Assembly (NCBI RefSeq): GCF_900109755.1
Contig: NZ_FOAR01000028.1
Location: 1 to 64,000, forward strand
From: Pseudomonas agarici
GTDB lineage: Bacteria > Pseudomonadota > Gammaproteobacteria > Pseudomonadales > Pseudomonadaceae
DNA length: 64,000 nt
Direction: 5' to 3'
Part shown: positions 26,285 to 35,666 of the stretch, piece by piece
Layout of the letters: every line of letters starts with the position of its first letter
Numbering within the stretch: the first letter of the stretch is position 1
Translations under genes and position numbers: made by a program
Notes under the pieces: model-generated
Database searches by the model: none
Told to the model about the DNA's origin: nothing
Seen by the model: only the letters and a program-made list of their open reading frames with translations

Positions 26285-28365
26285 ACGGTTTCTGGACAGG
26301 CATGCCGCCCGCCCGCGACTGGTTTTACGGTGTGCGTACCTTCGCAGCTTCGATGATCGCGCTGTATATCGCCCTGTTGATGGAGCTGCCGCGCCCCTAT
26401 TGGGCGATGGCGACCGTGTACATCGTTTCCAGCCCCTTTGTCGGCCCCACCAGCTCCAAGGCGCTGTACCGGGCGGTCGGCACATTCCTCGGTGCCTCGG
26501 CAGCAGTGCTGTTGGTGCCGTTGTTGGTGCAGACGCCGTTTTTGCTGGTGGTGGCGGTCGCGCTGTGGACTGGCATCCTGCTGTTTCTCTCGCTGCACCT
26601 GCGCACCGCCAATAGCTATGCGTTGATGCTGGCCGGCTACACCATGCCGATGATTGCCCTGCCAGTGGTGGACAATCCGCTGAACGTGTTCGATATCGCT
26701 GTGTCGCGGACCGAGGAAATTTTTCTCGGCATCGTCGTCGCCGCGGTGGTCGGCAGCATGTTCTGGCCCCGGCGCCTGGCCCCGGTGTTTATCGAAGCGG
26801 TGGCCAATTGGTTCGGCGATGCTTCGACCTACAGTCTGCGATTCCTCGCACGCGATGTGCGGGCCGATGAAATCAGCGGCCTGCGTTCGGCCATGGTGGC
26901 GACCTTCAATAGCTTCGAACTGATGATCGGCCAGTTACCTCACGAGGGTGCCCGGCCCCAGACCGTGCGCAACACCCAGGAGTTGCGTGGGCGGATGATT
27001 CACCTGCTGCCGGTGGTCGACGCCCTGGACGACGCCCTGTATGCCATGGCGCGGCGCACACCGGAACTGGTGACGCGCTTCGAGCCGTTACTCGTTGCCA
27101 CCCGCCAATGGCTGGAAAACACCGCACGGGAAGCGTCGGTCGAGCGCTGGCAGGCCCTGCGGGCACAGGTCGAAAGCCTGCAACCGAGTCCGGTCGAGCT
27201 GGATGAGCGACGCCAGTTGTTGTTCTCCAACGCCCTCTATCGCCTTGGGGAGTGGATCGATCTGTGGCAGGACCTGCGCAGCCTGCAATATGCCATCCAG
27301 TGCGAAAGCCAGGACAACTGGCGCGCGGTCTACCGTCACTGGCGCCTGAGTCGCCTGACACCGTTTCTGGATCGTGGTCTGATGCTGTATTCGGTCGGCT
27401 CCACGGTCCTGGCAATCATTGTCGCCTCGGCGCTGTGGATCCTGCTCGGCTGGACCGACGGCGCCAGCGGGGTAATCCTCGCGGCGGTCGCCTGCAGCTT
27501 TTTCGCGGCGATGGACGACCCGGCGCCGCAGATCTATCGGTTCTTTTTCTGGACCGCGATGGCGGTGCTCCTGGCCAGCCTTTACCTTTTCGTCGTGCTG
27601 CCCAACCTGCACGATTTCCCGATGCTGGTGCTGGCGTTTGCCGTGCCGTTTATCTGCATCGGCACCCTCACCGTGCAGCCGCGTTTCTACCTTGGCACCT
27701 TGCTGACCATCGTCAACACCTCATCCTTTATCAGCATCTCGGGAGCCTATGACGCGGACTTCCTGAATTTCACCAACGCCAATCTGGCCGGGCCGTTGGG
27801 GCTACTGTTCGCCTTTATCTGGACGCTGGTGGCGCGGCCCTTCGGTGCCGAGCTGGCGGCCAAGCGCCTGACCCGTTTCAGTTGGCGCGATATCGTCCGG
27901 CTGACTGAGCCTGCGACCCTGGCCGAGCACCGACACATGGGCGCGCAGATGCTCGATCGGCTGATGCAGCACTTGCCGCGCCTGGCCATGACCGGCCAGG
28001 ACACCGGTTCGGCACTGCGCGAATTGCGGGTGGCGCTGAATCTGCTCGACCTGTTGGCCTATACCCCGCGTGTACTGGGCGTGGCCAATGGGCTGCTCAG
28101 GCAAGTGGTGGAAGAGGTCGGCGCGTACTTTCGTGCCTGCCTCACGGCCCGCGAACGGCTGCCGGCCCCGGCTCCCTTGCTGATGACCCTGGACCGCACG
28201 CGCCGAGCCCTTAGTTCCCAAGGCCTGGACGATGGCGAGACTCGCCTGCACCTGCTGCACGCCTTGAGTGGCCTGCGCCTGGCGCTGTTGCCGGGAGTCG
28301 AGTTCGTCGACAACGGCGAGCCGCCCGAAAGCGTGCCGTATGGCATCAATGGAGTGCCTCTATGA
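26281..28365 (+). CDS. FUSC-family aromatic-acid exporter (AaeB-like)
   Basis: A 694-residue inner-membrane protein with two blocks of membrane helices (about 15-165 and 370-520), each followed by a large cytoplasmic part, the plan of AaeB/FUSC exporters. Recognisable parts are ELPRPYWAMATVYIVSSPFVGPTSSKALYRAVGTFLGA and the matching second half WTDGASGVILAAVACSFFAAMDDPAPQIYRFFFW. The start may be TTG 26281 (overlapping the marR stop) or ATG 26302. With the next three genes it forms a complete efflux system for hydroxylated aromatic acids such as p-hydroxybenzoate, the substrate being inferred from the family. Confidence 0.9.
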   Translation: MNGFWTGMPPARDWFYGVRTFAASMIALYIALLMELPRPYWAMATVYIVSSPFVGPTSSKALYRAVGTFLGASAAVLLVPLLVQTPFLLVVAVALWTGILLFLSLHLRTANSYALMLAGYTMPMIALPVVDNPLNVFDIAVSRTEEIFLGIVVAAVVGSMFWPRRLAPVFIEAVANWFGDASTYSLRFLARDVRADEISGLRSAMVATFNSFELMIGQLPHEGARPQTVRNTQELRGRMIHLLPVVDALDDALYAMARRTPELVTRFEPLLVATRQWLENTAREASVERWQALRAQVESLQPSPVELDERRQLLFSNALYRLGEWIDLWQDLRSLQYAIQCESQDNWRAVYRHWRLSRLTPFLDRGLMLYSVGSTVLAIIVASALWILLGWTDGASGVILAAVACSFFAAMDDPAPQIYRFFFWTAMAVLLASLYLFVVLPNLHDFPMLVLAFAVPFICIGTLTVQPRFYLGTLLTIVNTSSFISISGAYDADFLNFTNANLAGPLGLLFAFIWTLVARPFGAELAAKRLTRFSWRDIVRLTEPATLAEHRHMGAQMLDRLMQHLPRLAMTGQDTGSALRELRVALNLLDLLAYTPRVLGVANGLLRQVVEEVGAYFRACLTARERLPAPAPLLMTLDRTRRALSSQGLDDGETRLHLLHALSGLRLALLPGVEFVDNGEPPESVPYGINGVPL

Positions 28366-28571
28366 TCGGTGACGTGGATATCAGCGGGGTGTTCCTGCCC
28401 ACGTTGCTGGTGCTGATGGCGATTACCTACGCGTTGTACCTGGTGGTGCACGGGGTGTTGACGCATTTACATTTCTATCGCCTGGTCTGGCACCGGGCAT
28501 TGTTCAACGTCGGTCTCTACGCTTTGCTACTGGGCGTTGTGGATTCGCTCAGTCGATACCTGATGATATGA
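28362..28571 (+). CDS. DUF1656 small membrane protein (AaeX-like)
   Basis: A 69-residue protein with two hydrophobic helices (VFLPTLLVLMAITYALYLVVHGVL and ALFNVGLYALLLGVVDSL) and the DUF1656 pattern. Such proteins nearly always sit between the FUSC exporter and its adaptor. ATG overlaps the upstream stop and its own stop overlaps the next start, so it is tightly coupled. Function within the pump is not known. Confidence 0.9.
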   Translation: MIGDVDISGVFLPTLLVLMAITYALYLVVHGVLTHLHFYRLVWHRALFNVGLYALLLGVVDSLSRYLMI

Positions 28572-29467
28572 AAAAACCTATCTTGACCATTGGCCGTGTG
28601 GTCCTGACCTTGTTGGTGGTGATCTTCGCCTGCCTCGTGGTCTGGCGCATGGTGATGTACTACATGTTTGCGCCCTGGACCCGGGACGGCCATATCCGTG
28701 CCGATATCGTGCAAATCGCCCCGGACGTGTCCGGACTGATCCAACAGGTGCAGGTGCGCGACAACCAGCCGGTGGTGCGTGGGCAGGTGCTGTTCAGCAT
28801 TGACCAGGATCGCTTCAAGCTGGCGCTGCGCCAGGCCCAGGCCGCTGTCGCCGATCGCCGGGAAACCCTGGCCCAGGCCCAGCGCGAAAACAAGCGCAAC
28901 CGTGGCCTGGGCAATCTGGTGGCGGGTGAGCAACTGGAGGAAAGCCAGTCGAAGGTCGCCCGTGCTGAGTCAGCCCTGGCCGAAGCCCAGGTGGCGGTGG
29001 ATGCCGCGCAACTGAACCTCGAACGTTCGGTGATCCGCAGCCCGGTGGACGGCTATGTCAACGACCGCGCACCGCGTGAGCAGGAGTTCGTCACGGCGGG
29101 CCGCCCGGTGCTGTCGGTGGTGGACAGCGGGTCGTTCCATATCGACGGTTATTTCGAGGAAACCAAGCTGGAGGGTATCCATGTCGGCCAGAGCGTGGAT
29201 ATCCGGGTGATCGGCGACAACGCCCGCCTGCGCGGTCGTGTCGAAAGCATTGTCGCCGGGATCGAGGACCGTGACCGCAGCAGCGGCTCGAATCTGTTGC
29301 CCAACGTCAATCCGGCTTTCAGTTGGGTGCGCCTGGCCCAGCGGATTCCCGTGCGGATCGCCTTTGTGGATGTGCCGGAGGACTTCCGTATGATCGCCGG
29401 GCGCACGGCGACCGTTTCAATCATTGATGACGCCAAGGACGCAGCGAAAAAAGAGGCCGTGAAATGA
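28568..29467 (+). CDS. HlyD-family adaptor of the aromatic-acid efflux pump (AaeA-like)
   Basis: A 299-residue adaptor with an N-terminal membrane anchor (VVLTLLVVIFACLVVWRMVMYYM), the family signature FAPWTRDGHIRADIVQIAPDVSGLI, a lipoyl half (QVQVRDNQPVVRGQVLFSID), an alpha-helical hairpin and a second half VIRSPVDGYVNDRAPREQEFVTAGRPVLSVVD. This matches p-hydroxybenzoic-acid efflux adaptors. It links the FUSC protein to the outer-membrane factor that follows, sharing four-base overlaps with both neighbours. Confidence 0.92.
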   Translation: MKKPILTIGRVVLTLLVVIFACLVVWRMVMYYMFAPWTRDGHIRADIVQIAPDVSGLIQQVQVRDNQPVVRGQVLFSIDQDRFKLALRQAQAAVADRRETLAQAQRENKRNRGLGNLVAGEQLEESQSKVARAESALAEAQVAVDAAQLNLERSVIRSPVDGYVNDRAPREQEFVTAGRPVLSVVDSGSFHIDGYFEETKLEGIHVGQSVDIRVIGDNARLRGRVESIVAGIEDRDRSSGSNLLPNVNPAFSWVRLAQRIPVRIAFVDVPEDFRMIAGRTATVSIIDDAKDAAKKEAVK

Positions 29468-30912
29468 CCGCGCCGGTGAAAGTCACCGCGCTCGGCCTGG
29501 GCCTGCTGCTGTCGGCCTGTTCCATGGTCGGTCCGGATTATCATCTGCCGGGCGATTCGGCTCTGCTGCGCAAGGACCTGCAAGGCGAGATTGCCGGCAG
29601 TGGCGACAATGTCGTTTCGGCGCCCGTACCGATGGACTGGTGGCGGCTGTACCAGGACCCGCGCCTGGATGAGTTGGTGCGCCAGGCACTGGCATCCAAC
29701 ACCGACCTGCGTGTAGCGGCGGCGAGCCTGTCGCGCGCCCGTGCCCAGGTCGAAGAGGCCGAAGCCGCTGGCGGTTTCAGTGCCGGGGCGAAGGCGGGGG
29801 CGCAGCGTTTGCAGGAGTCCGGCCAAGCCTTCCTGCTGACGGAAAAGGTGCCCGTGGCGAACATCGCCGATATCGCGTTTTCCGCGTCCTATCAGTTCGA
29901 TCTGTGGGGTACCTTGCAACGCGGTATCGAGGCGGCCAAGGCCAATGCCGATGCGACCCAGGCGGCGGCCGATGTCGCCCGGATCACTCTGGTGGCGGAT
30001 GTGGTGCGCTCCTACACGCAGATCTGCGCGGCCAACGAGGAGCGCGAGATTGCCCAGCGATCCCTCGACCTGCAAGCCCAGAGCACCGAGTTAACCAAGC
30101 GCCTGCGCGACGCCGGACGTGGCGACGAAACCCAAGTCACGCGCTCCCAGACCCAATTCAAATCCTTGCGCGCCGAGTTGCCGCGCTATACGGCGTTGCG
30201 CCAGAGTGGGTTGTACCGGTTGTCGATGTTGCTGGGCCAGCCGTTGGATCAACTGCCCGCTGGGGTGGCCGATTGCGCTGCGCTGCCGCATATCGCCCAG
30301 TTGCTACCGGTGGGCGATGGCGCCGAGCTGCTCAAGCGCCGTCCGGATATCCGCCAGGCCGAACGTCGGCTGGCGGCGGCCACCGCGAGCATCGGCGTCG
30401 CCACCGGCGAGCTGTACCCGAATGTCAGCATCGGTGCGACCATCGGCACCGTGGGGCTGCTAGAGGATCTGGGCGACCCGTCGACCAATCGCTGGGGCTT
30501 TGGCCCGGCGATCAGTTGGACCGTGCCGACCAACGGTGCGCGGGCGCGAATCCGTGAGGCCGAGGCCACCACCCAGGGTGTTCTGGCGCATTTCGACGGC
30601 GTGGTGCTCAATGCCATCCGCGAGACCCAGACCAGCCTTGCCCAGTACACCGCGCAGCTCGCTCGCCGCGACGCCCTGGCCGATGCCGAGCAGTCGGCCG
30701 CGCTCGCGGCGGACCAGACGCATCGCTTCTTCAAGGCCGGTCGCGCCTCGTTCCTCGCCGACCTGCAAGCCACCCGTACCTACACCGATGTGCGTGCTCA
30801 ACTGGCGTCGGCCAACACCCAGGTGGCGATGGGTCAGATCGATCTGTTCCTGGCGCTGGGCGGTGGTTGGGAAAGCGGACGAACGCCACCTGCGCAGCAC
30901 GCAAAACCCTGA
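29464..30912 (+). CDS. NodT-type outer-membrane efflux lipoprotein
   Basis: A 482-residue outer-membrane factor of the NodT/OprM type. The lipobox is GLLLSACSMVGPDY (Cys near 19), followed by the typical NTDLRVAAASLSRARAQVEEAEA, SYQFDLWGTLQRGIEAAKANADAT, LKRRPDIRQAERRLAAATASIGVATGELYPNVSI and a C-terminal helix hairpin. It is the last gene of the marR efflux operon and supplies its exit channel. It should not be confused with the TolC-like gene at 21172, which belongs to the export locus. Confidence 0.92.
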   Translation: MTAPVKVTALGLGLLLSACSMVGPDYHLPGDSALLRKDLQGEIAGSGDNVVSAPVPMDWWRLYQDPRLDELVRQALASNTDLRVAAASLSRARAQVEEAEAAGGFSAGAKAGAQRLQESGQAFLLTEKVPVANIADIAFSASYQFDLWGTLQRGIEAAKANADATQAAADVARITLVADVVRSYTQICAANEEREIAQRSLDLQAQSTELTKRLRDAGRGDETQVTRSQTQFKSLRAELPRYTALRQSGLYRLSMLLGQPLDQLPAGVADCAALPHIAQLLPVGDGAELLKRRPDIRQAERRLAAATASIGVATGELYPNVSIGATIGTVGLLEDLGDPSTNRWGFGPAISWTVPTNGARARIREAEATTQGVLAHFDGVVLNAIRETQTSLAQYTAQLARRDALADAEQSAALAADQTHRFFKAGRASFLADLQATRTYTDVRAQLASANTQVAMGQIDLFLALGGGWESGRTPPAQHAKP

Positions 30913-31014
30913 GTCCGTTGCTATGCTCTGAACTATCGGCTGGCCGTCGTTGGTTCGGGGTTTCGGGTGAATCCTCGCAGGGTCGGTCGGCGTGGCTTGA
31001 TGGGGATTCTAATA

Positions 31015-31650
31015 ATGAAAAACCCTTATGCTCCCGGTTTTTGGTGTGCGGTGGTGGCCCTGGTGTTGCTTTCGGCCACGTATTTCTACGGCGTGATGCT
31101 TGCTCACCAGATCGACAAGGCACTGATCTTCCTCGACAGCGCCAGCGCCCTGATTGCCGTGATGTCCATTGTGGTGGTGGCCTGGGCCAGCTATCAGAGC
31201 CAGCAGGTAAAAAAGCGTCAGTTGGTCCAGAGCAAGACCCTGGTCCTGGTCTGGGACACCAAGGTTGCCCTGCGCCGAGTCGAAACCGTGTTCGACCGCT
31301 ATTTCTGGGGCAGTTACTGGCAACCGGGCCGGACCTTCCAGGAGGTCATGGGCGAGCTGACCGGCACGCCCCTGGAAAAAAGTCTCGAAACCCTCAAGAG
31401 CCAATGCCTGAAACTTGATCACGAGGTGGCCCACGAGGAGCGCCATTGGCTGAGCGATGCCCGTGAGCTGGCGGACGTGGCCATTGCCATGGCCCGCGAG
31501 CGTTATCAACTGGACGTGTGCGACCCGCGCAACGACTCACCGGACGGCGTGGTGATCAACCGTGATTTCGAGGTGCTGGTCTACACCTGGACGGCGCGGT
31601 TGAAGACCTTCGACCATCAACTGGACGAGATGGAGTCGCAGTATTCGTGA
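31015..31650 (+). CDS. Hypothetical membrane protein
   Basis: A 211-residue protein with two N-terminal membrane helices (FWCAVVALVLLSATYFYGVML and ALIAVMSIVVVAWASY) and a soluble helical remainder rich in charged residues (KTLVLVWDTKVALRRVETVFDRYFWGSYW). I do not recognise a family. The ATG at 31015 has GGGGA ahead; two earlier in-frame ATGs lack one. It is 100 bases after the efflux operon and converges on the type VI island, so it is probably a single-gene unit. Confidence 0.7.
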   Translation: MKNPYAPGFWCAVVALVLLSATYFYGVMLAHQIDKALIFLDSASALIAVMSIVVVAWASYQSQQVKKRQLVQSKTLVLVWDTKVALRRVETVFDRYFWGSYWQPGRTFQEVMGELTGTPLEKSLETLKSQCLKLDHEVAHEERHWLSDARELADVAIAMARERYQLDVCDPRNDSPDGVVINRDFEVLVYTWTARLKTFDHQLDEMESQYS

Positions 31651-31694
31651 GTCGCTGGGTTGTGCTCATAAGTGCTGGCCGTTCGCCGGGGGGA

Positions 31695-31964
31695 TCACTC
31701 GACCCTTATCTGTTTGCCGCTACCGGCCAGGGCATGGCAACCGCAGGCCAGGCGATGGCCCTCCATGACCACCTTCTTATTGTTCATGCGCCGTTTGGGG
31801 TGGCCTTCGACAAAGGCAAAGGTGCCCTGGTGCAACTCGCAACAGGCTTGATCACCAACGACCGCGATTGGCCTGCCATTGATCCGGTGAGTAGCAGCCA
31901 ATTGGCATTGGATGACGTTGCCGCCGTTGTTGAGGCTATCGCCCAGGCAGACAGGATGGGTCAT
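31695..31964 (-). CDS. PAAR domain protein (type VI secretion spike tip)
   Basis: An 89-residue PAAR protein: VCLGDSLNNGGNVIQCQ, INGRPIAVVGDQACCELHQGTFAFVEGHPKR, KKVVMEGHRLACGCHAL. The spaced G-D, Cys and His residues match the family, in which they bind zinc at the tip of the VgrG spike. It is the last gene of the vgrG-tle3-tla3-PAAR island. The open frame on the opposite strand is its shadow. Confidence 0.85.
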   Translation of the reverse strand: MTHPVCLGDSLNNGGNVIQCQLAATHRINGRPIAVVGDQACCELHQGTFAFVEGHPKRRMNNKKVVMEGHRLACGCHALAGSGKQIRVE

Positions 31965-31972
31965 TTATCACC

Positions 31973-33649
31973 TCATGGAGCACCATATTTGAAGGGATCC
32001 TTACCGCGCCATTGCGTATTGCGGGCTTTGCTGGTTTCGTCGGGAGGACGCACCATCTGGATGGTCGCGCTGGCGTCGCTACCGGAATAGACCACTGCGC
32101 TGATGCCGCCGCTGTGGTAGCTGGCGATGGTGGCGAGGTTGATCTGTACCAGTGCGCTGCTGACGCCGGTATTGCCCAGACGCCGACCGATGTCGTAGCC
32201 CTCGTTGACATTGCTCGGGGCCAGGCCCGTGCCGTCGAGGTTCAAGTGGCTCAGCGCCACATGCAGGGCGATGACGCCATCAATATTGTCGGTACTGTCA
32301 TAGAACACCCGAACCGGTTTTTCACCTTCGGGCAGGGTGGCCAAGGCGCGCTCCCAGCCGGCTTGCAACGCCAGGGCCTGAAGGGCGGGCTTGAGCAATT
32401 GGCCGTTTGTATCGGTCATCGGGACCTTGATCGGGCGGTGCAGATAACCGAGCATCGGCGCAGTGTCGAATTCTTTCAATTGGCCCTTGGTCCAGCGGAT
32501 CGGCAGCCAGGACGAAGCCTGGAAGCGGCCACCCGGACCGTATTGATTGCCGAGTTTGTACTGCAGGACCGGCAGTTGGGCCTGCCAGTAGGCGGTGGAC
32601 ATGGTGCCAGGGGAATAAGAATGTTCGATACCTTCGGCTTGCTTCGCTTTCTTGTAGACTGCTGGGAACGCATAGGATTGTTGCCAGTAGAAGGCCCACA
32701 GCATGCCCAGGCTGCTGGATTTGTCCTGGTTATTGGCTTTTTCATCGAGTGCATAAGGGCGGATATAGCGGTCGACTCGATCCGTGCGACTGACCAGCAA
32801 GCCGGTCATGCTTTCGAAGATCGTGGGGACGTAATGTCCATTGGGCACACCCGGCGTGCCAGCAACCCGGTAACCACTGCGGGTGACATCACCATCGCGG
32901 CTTATAATCAGCGCTTGTGGTACTTGCTGATTTTCATCAAAAAAGCTGAATAGCCGCTCGATCATGGTTTGCGCGTGAGTCGTGTTATCTGCGTCTTGCC
33001 AAAGGAATAACGTTACCCCCAAGGTTGCCCCGTTTCGTGCGCCGAGAATATTAGTGGCCGCTCCCGTATCTTCCGGTTGTTTCGGGGGGCCCAATGCAAA
33101 TGTCGGTATCGGCCAATAGGCCACCGCCTCTCCGGCGGAATGTCGGGAGGCCGCGCGTACATTGATCTTGGCAGTAATAGTTCGACTATGGGCGTTGTCC
33201 GGATAGTCCTCGGGGTTTTGCGAGTAGATCGAGACAAAGTTGTCGTTCTTTTCCTGAATCAGCCGCCAGATATTCGACTGCTGCCAACCCTCCACCGCCA
33301 ACCCTGCTCCGCGAATCTCCAGGGTGAAGGTCTGTGGATCCTCGACTTTCTCCTGAGTTTGTCGGGCCGCATCGAGCAGCGCTTGCCGTTCGTCGTGTTC
33401 GGCAACGGTGGTCTTGCCTACCCAAACCACGGCATAGACCAGCGTCATCCCAACGAAAATTACCCCAAGCCCTGCCAACGAACTTTTCAAAAAAAGGGCA
33501 GCCTTGACGTTCATGTCGACCACTCCGCTTTGCAGTTCCAAATACCCGCCGGTTGAAAGGAGCCAGATCAACAGCAGGAAATAACCCACCTGGAAATACG
33601 GTTTGAGCTGGGGGCGTCTGCCGGGTTTGATTTGCACGGGATCGGTCAT
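31973..33649 (-). CDS. tla3: Type VI lipase adaptor Tla3 (DUF2875)
   Basis: A 558-residue protein of the DUF2875/Tla3 family, with two N-terminal hydrophobic segments (YFLLLIWLLSTGGYLEL and SSLAGLGVIFVGMTLVYAVVWVG) and a large soluble part. Conserved-looking pieces are LGVTLFLWQDADNTTHAQTMIERLF, QALIISRDGDVTRSGYRVAG and VFYDSTDNIDGVIALHVALSHL. Tla3 proteins help load the Tle3 phospholipase onto VgrG and may also guard it. It overlaps the tle3 stop by four bases (ATGA) and lies eight bases ahead of the PAAR gene. Confidence 0.87.
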   Translation of the reverse strand: MTDPVQIKPGRRPQLKPYFQVGYFLLLIWLLSTGGYLELQSGVVDMNVKAALFLKSSLAGLGVIFVGMTLVYAVVWVGKTTVAEHDERQALLDAARQTQEKVEDPQTFTLEIRGAGLAVEGWQQSNIWRLIQEKNDNFVSIYSQNPEDYPDNAHSRTITAKINVRAASRHSAGEAVAYWPIPTFALGPPKQPEDTGAATNILGARNGATLGVTLFLWQDADNTTHAQTMIERLFSFFDENQQVPQALIISRDGDVTRSGYRVAGTPGVPNGHYVPTIFESMTGLLVSRTDRVDRYIRPYALDEKANNQDKSSSLGMLWAFYWQQSYAFPAVYKKAKQAEGIEHSYSPGTMSTAYWQAQLPVLQYKLGNQYGPGGRFQASSWLPIRWTKGQLKEFDTAPMLGYLHRPIKVPMTDTNGQLLKPALQALALQAGWERALATLPEGEKPVRVFYDSTDNIDGVIALHVALSHLNLDGTGLAPSNVNEGYDIGRRLGNTGVSSALVQINLATIASYHSGGISAVVYSGSDASATIQMVRPPDETSKARNTQWRGKDPFKYGAP

Positions 33650-35666
33650 GGCCCCGTTCCTTTGTTGTACGGATTCCTGACCAGGGGGGGTGGAGTCAAT
33701 GGCACCAACTCGACGGGAGGGAACTTACCTTTGTCGTAATACAGGTAATTGGCACGTACCAAATCCCTTGAACTGGTGCTTAGTCGCTGCCAGCCAGGCA
33801 ATTCGTTGAGTTTGTCCCAGCGTTTTTCATCCATTCTCCAATCCGCAATCGCCACCAACACCTCCCGCATCACCGGATCGTCCAGGCAATGCGCCTGTCC
33901 CAATGCCACGTCCATGGCCGTGACCCAGCGGTGGTTTTCCGGGCTGCGCAACACTGCCGAGTGGTAGCTGTTGTCATCCCACTCCGATTCATCGACGTGC
34001 ATCCGTGCGCGCACTTCATTGGCGGTTTCCTCGCGCTCGATACGGTAGTGATCCTCGCGATTGAGCATGGGGTTGCCCGAGACTGGCGTCTGGCGCACGG
34101 CCTGGGTCTGGTTATCCGGTTCGCGGCCCTGGTTCCACTGGGCGCGCACGACGTCGAGATTGACGCGTTGAGGGCTGGTGCCGATTTCGACCCATTTGAA
34201 TCGCGCTTCGATATTGCCCAGCCCATTGTGCTGTGAAACGGCATCCGGGCGGTCCTTGCCGGGAACGTCCGGCGTGCCCACCCGCGCCTCTGCGCCGAAC
34301 ATCTGTGGCGCATAAGGCGGAAACAACGCCTCGCCATTGATCAGGCGCTTTTCGCCTTCATCCATGCCGGCTTGAGTGAGGACCGACACCCCCCAATTGT
34401 GCCCTGCGCTACGGCGCTCATCCTGGCCTCGCAAAGCCAGTGGCCCCGGCGCGGTCCCCAGCAGAATCGGTTGTCCATCGCGCCGGCGTTTGCTCCACAA
34501 ACGCTGGAAGAAGCGCCGCTCTTTCAGGTGGTTCATCGCCGGGGTGCCATCCGGCAAGGTATCCGGCACGCCAAAGGTGCCCATGTCCCGTAGCGCCACC
34601 GTGGTGTCGTCGTGGCTGAAATACAGATAGACCTTGCCGCGATTGTCCCGCTCGGGGAACACCTGTGTCTGTTGGTCGGTCCCCAGCCGTTGACCTTGTT
34701 CGGCTGACCACTTCGGGCCGGTTCGGCCGCCATAGCCCGGTCGCCCACACACGAGCGCGTCGAGCGGCGGTTGTGGGTGGGGGCTTTGCGTAACCTTCTG
34801 AACGATGTCGAGCAGGGTCTGCAGGGTCTGGGAATCCTTGGGTGTGCTTGCCGGCAACACCGAGTAGGGCGAGGCGACCATGATCGCGCAGTCGGCACAG
34901 CGCTCACCGCGATCGACCAACAGCGCCTGGGCCAGCAGGGTAATCAGCGTGCCCTGGCTATGGCCCATGATGGTGATGGTGTCGTCGGGCGAGACCCTGC
35001 GGATTTCCCGGACCAGCATGGCCAGCCGATGCGCGGCCAGCACGAAATAGCGGCGATGGGGCGCCTGGCCCATATAGAGCGTGTTGGGCAGGAACGCCTG
35101 GGGCACTGCCCGATACCAATCGGCGAACCCTTGCACATACATATCGGCCAGATTATTGGTGGCATTGGCAAAGAAACCGCCGCCCTTGGCGAAATGCCGG
35201 TCGAGCCGATTACCGAAGATGTCTTGGAACTGGGTGCGATAAGTGGCCGGATCGCCGTTTTCATCACGTTTGATTTCATCCGGCGCGGCGCGATAACCCC
35301 AATAGAACGGAATGAAAAAGCTACGGGTCCGGGCTTGATCGACGCTACGTTGGTAAAGGTAGGTGTCAGGGTCGTCCAGCACATCCCGTTCTCGATTCAA
35401 CCATTTTTCCGGCGGCGTGGACTTTGCCCTTGTATAGTCGGCGCCATACACTCCCGGCCATAAATCCGGCCGATCCAGCCGCTCGTTCAATCCCTGGCAC
35501 AAGCCGCTTTCCACGGCCTGGTAGGCAGCACCGGGATCGTTGACCCCGTGCAGGAAAATCACCACGCCGGGCATGTCGCCGGGAATCTCCAGTTTGCCGT
35601 CGGCGGCGCGATTGGGCCTCAGGCGGGTGTTTTTTGCGCAATGACATAAGGGTCGGAAGCCGTCAT
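33646..35666 (-). CDS. tle3: Type VI lipase effector Tle3, frameshifted near its start
   Basis: A large alpha/beta-hydrolase of the Tle3 family, injected by type VI secretion to hydrolyse phospholipids of rival bacteria. It shows GVVIFLHGVNDPGAAYQ, the nucleophile elbow ITIMGHSQGTLITLLAQ and a DUF3274-like C-terminal half. The best start is the ATG at 35666, with AAAGGAG ahead and overlapping the vgrG stop (ATGA). That frame reads MTASDPYVIAQK and then hits a stop after only 15 residues. One extra A in the six-A run at 35630-35635 would join it to the long frame (NTRLRPNRA...). So there is a one-base deletion, a phase-variable tract or a sequence error. The long frame is open up to 35778, but without a plausible start. 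Confidence 0.82.

Noticed and set aside
31647..32090. Plus-strand frame opposite the PAAR gene
   Set aside because: The PAAR reading on the minus strand has the conserved Gly/Asp/Cys/His spacing and matches the type VI context; the plus frame has no family resemblance.
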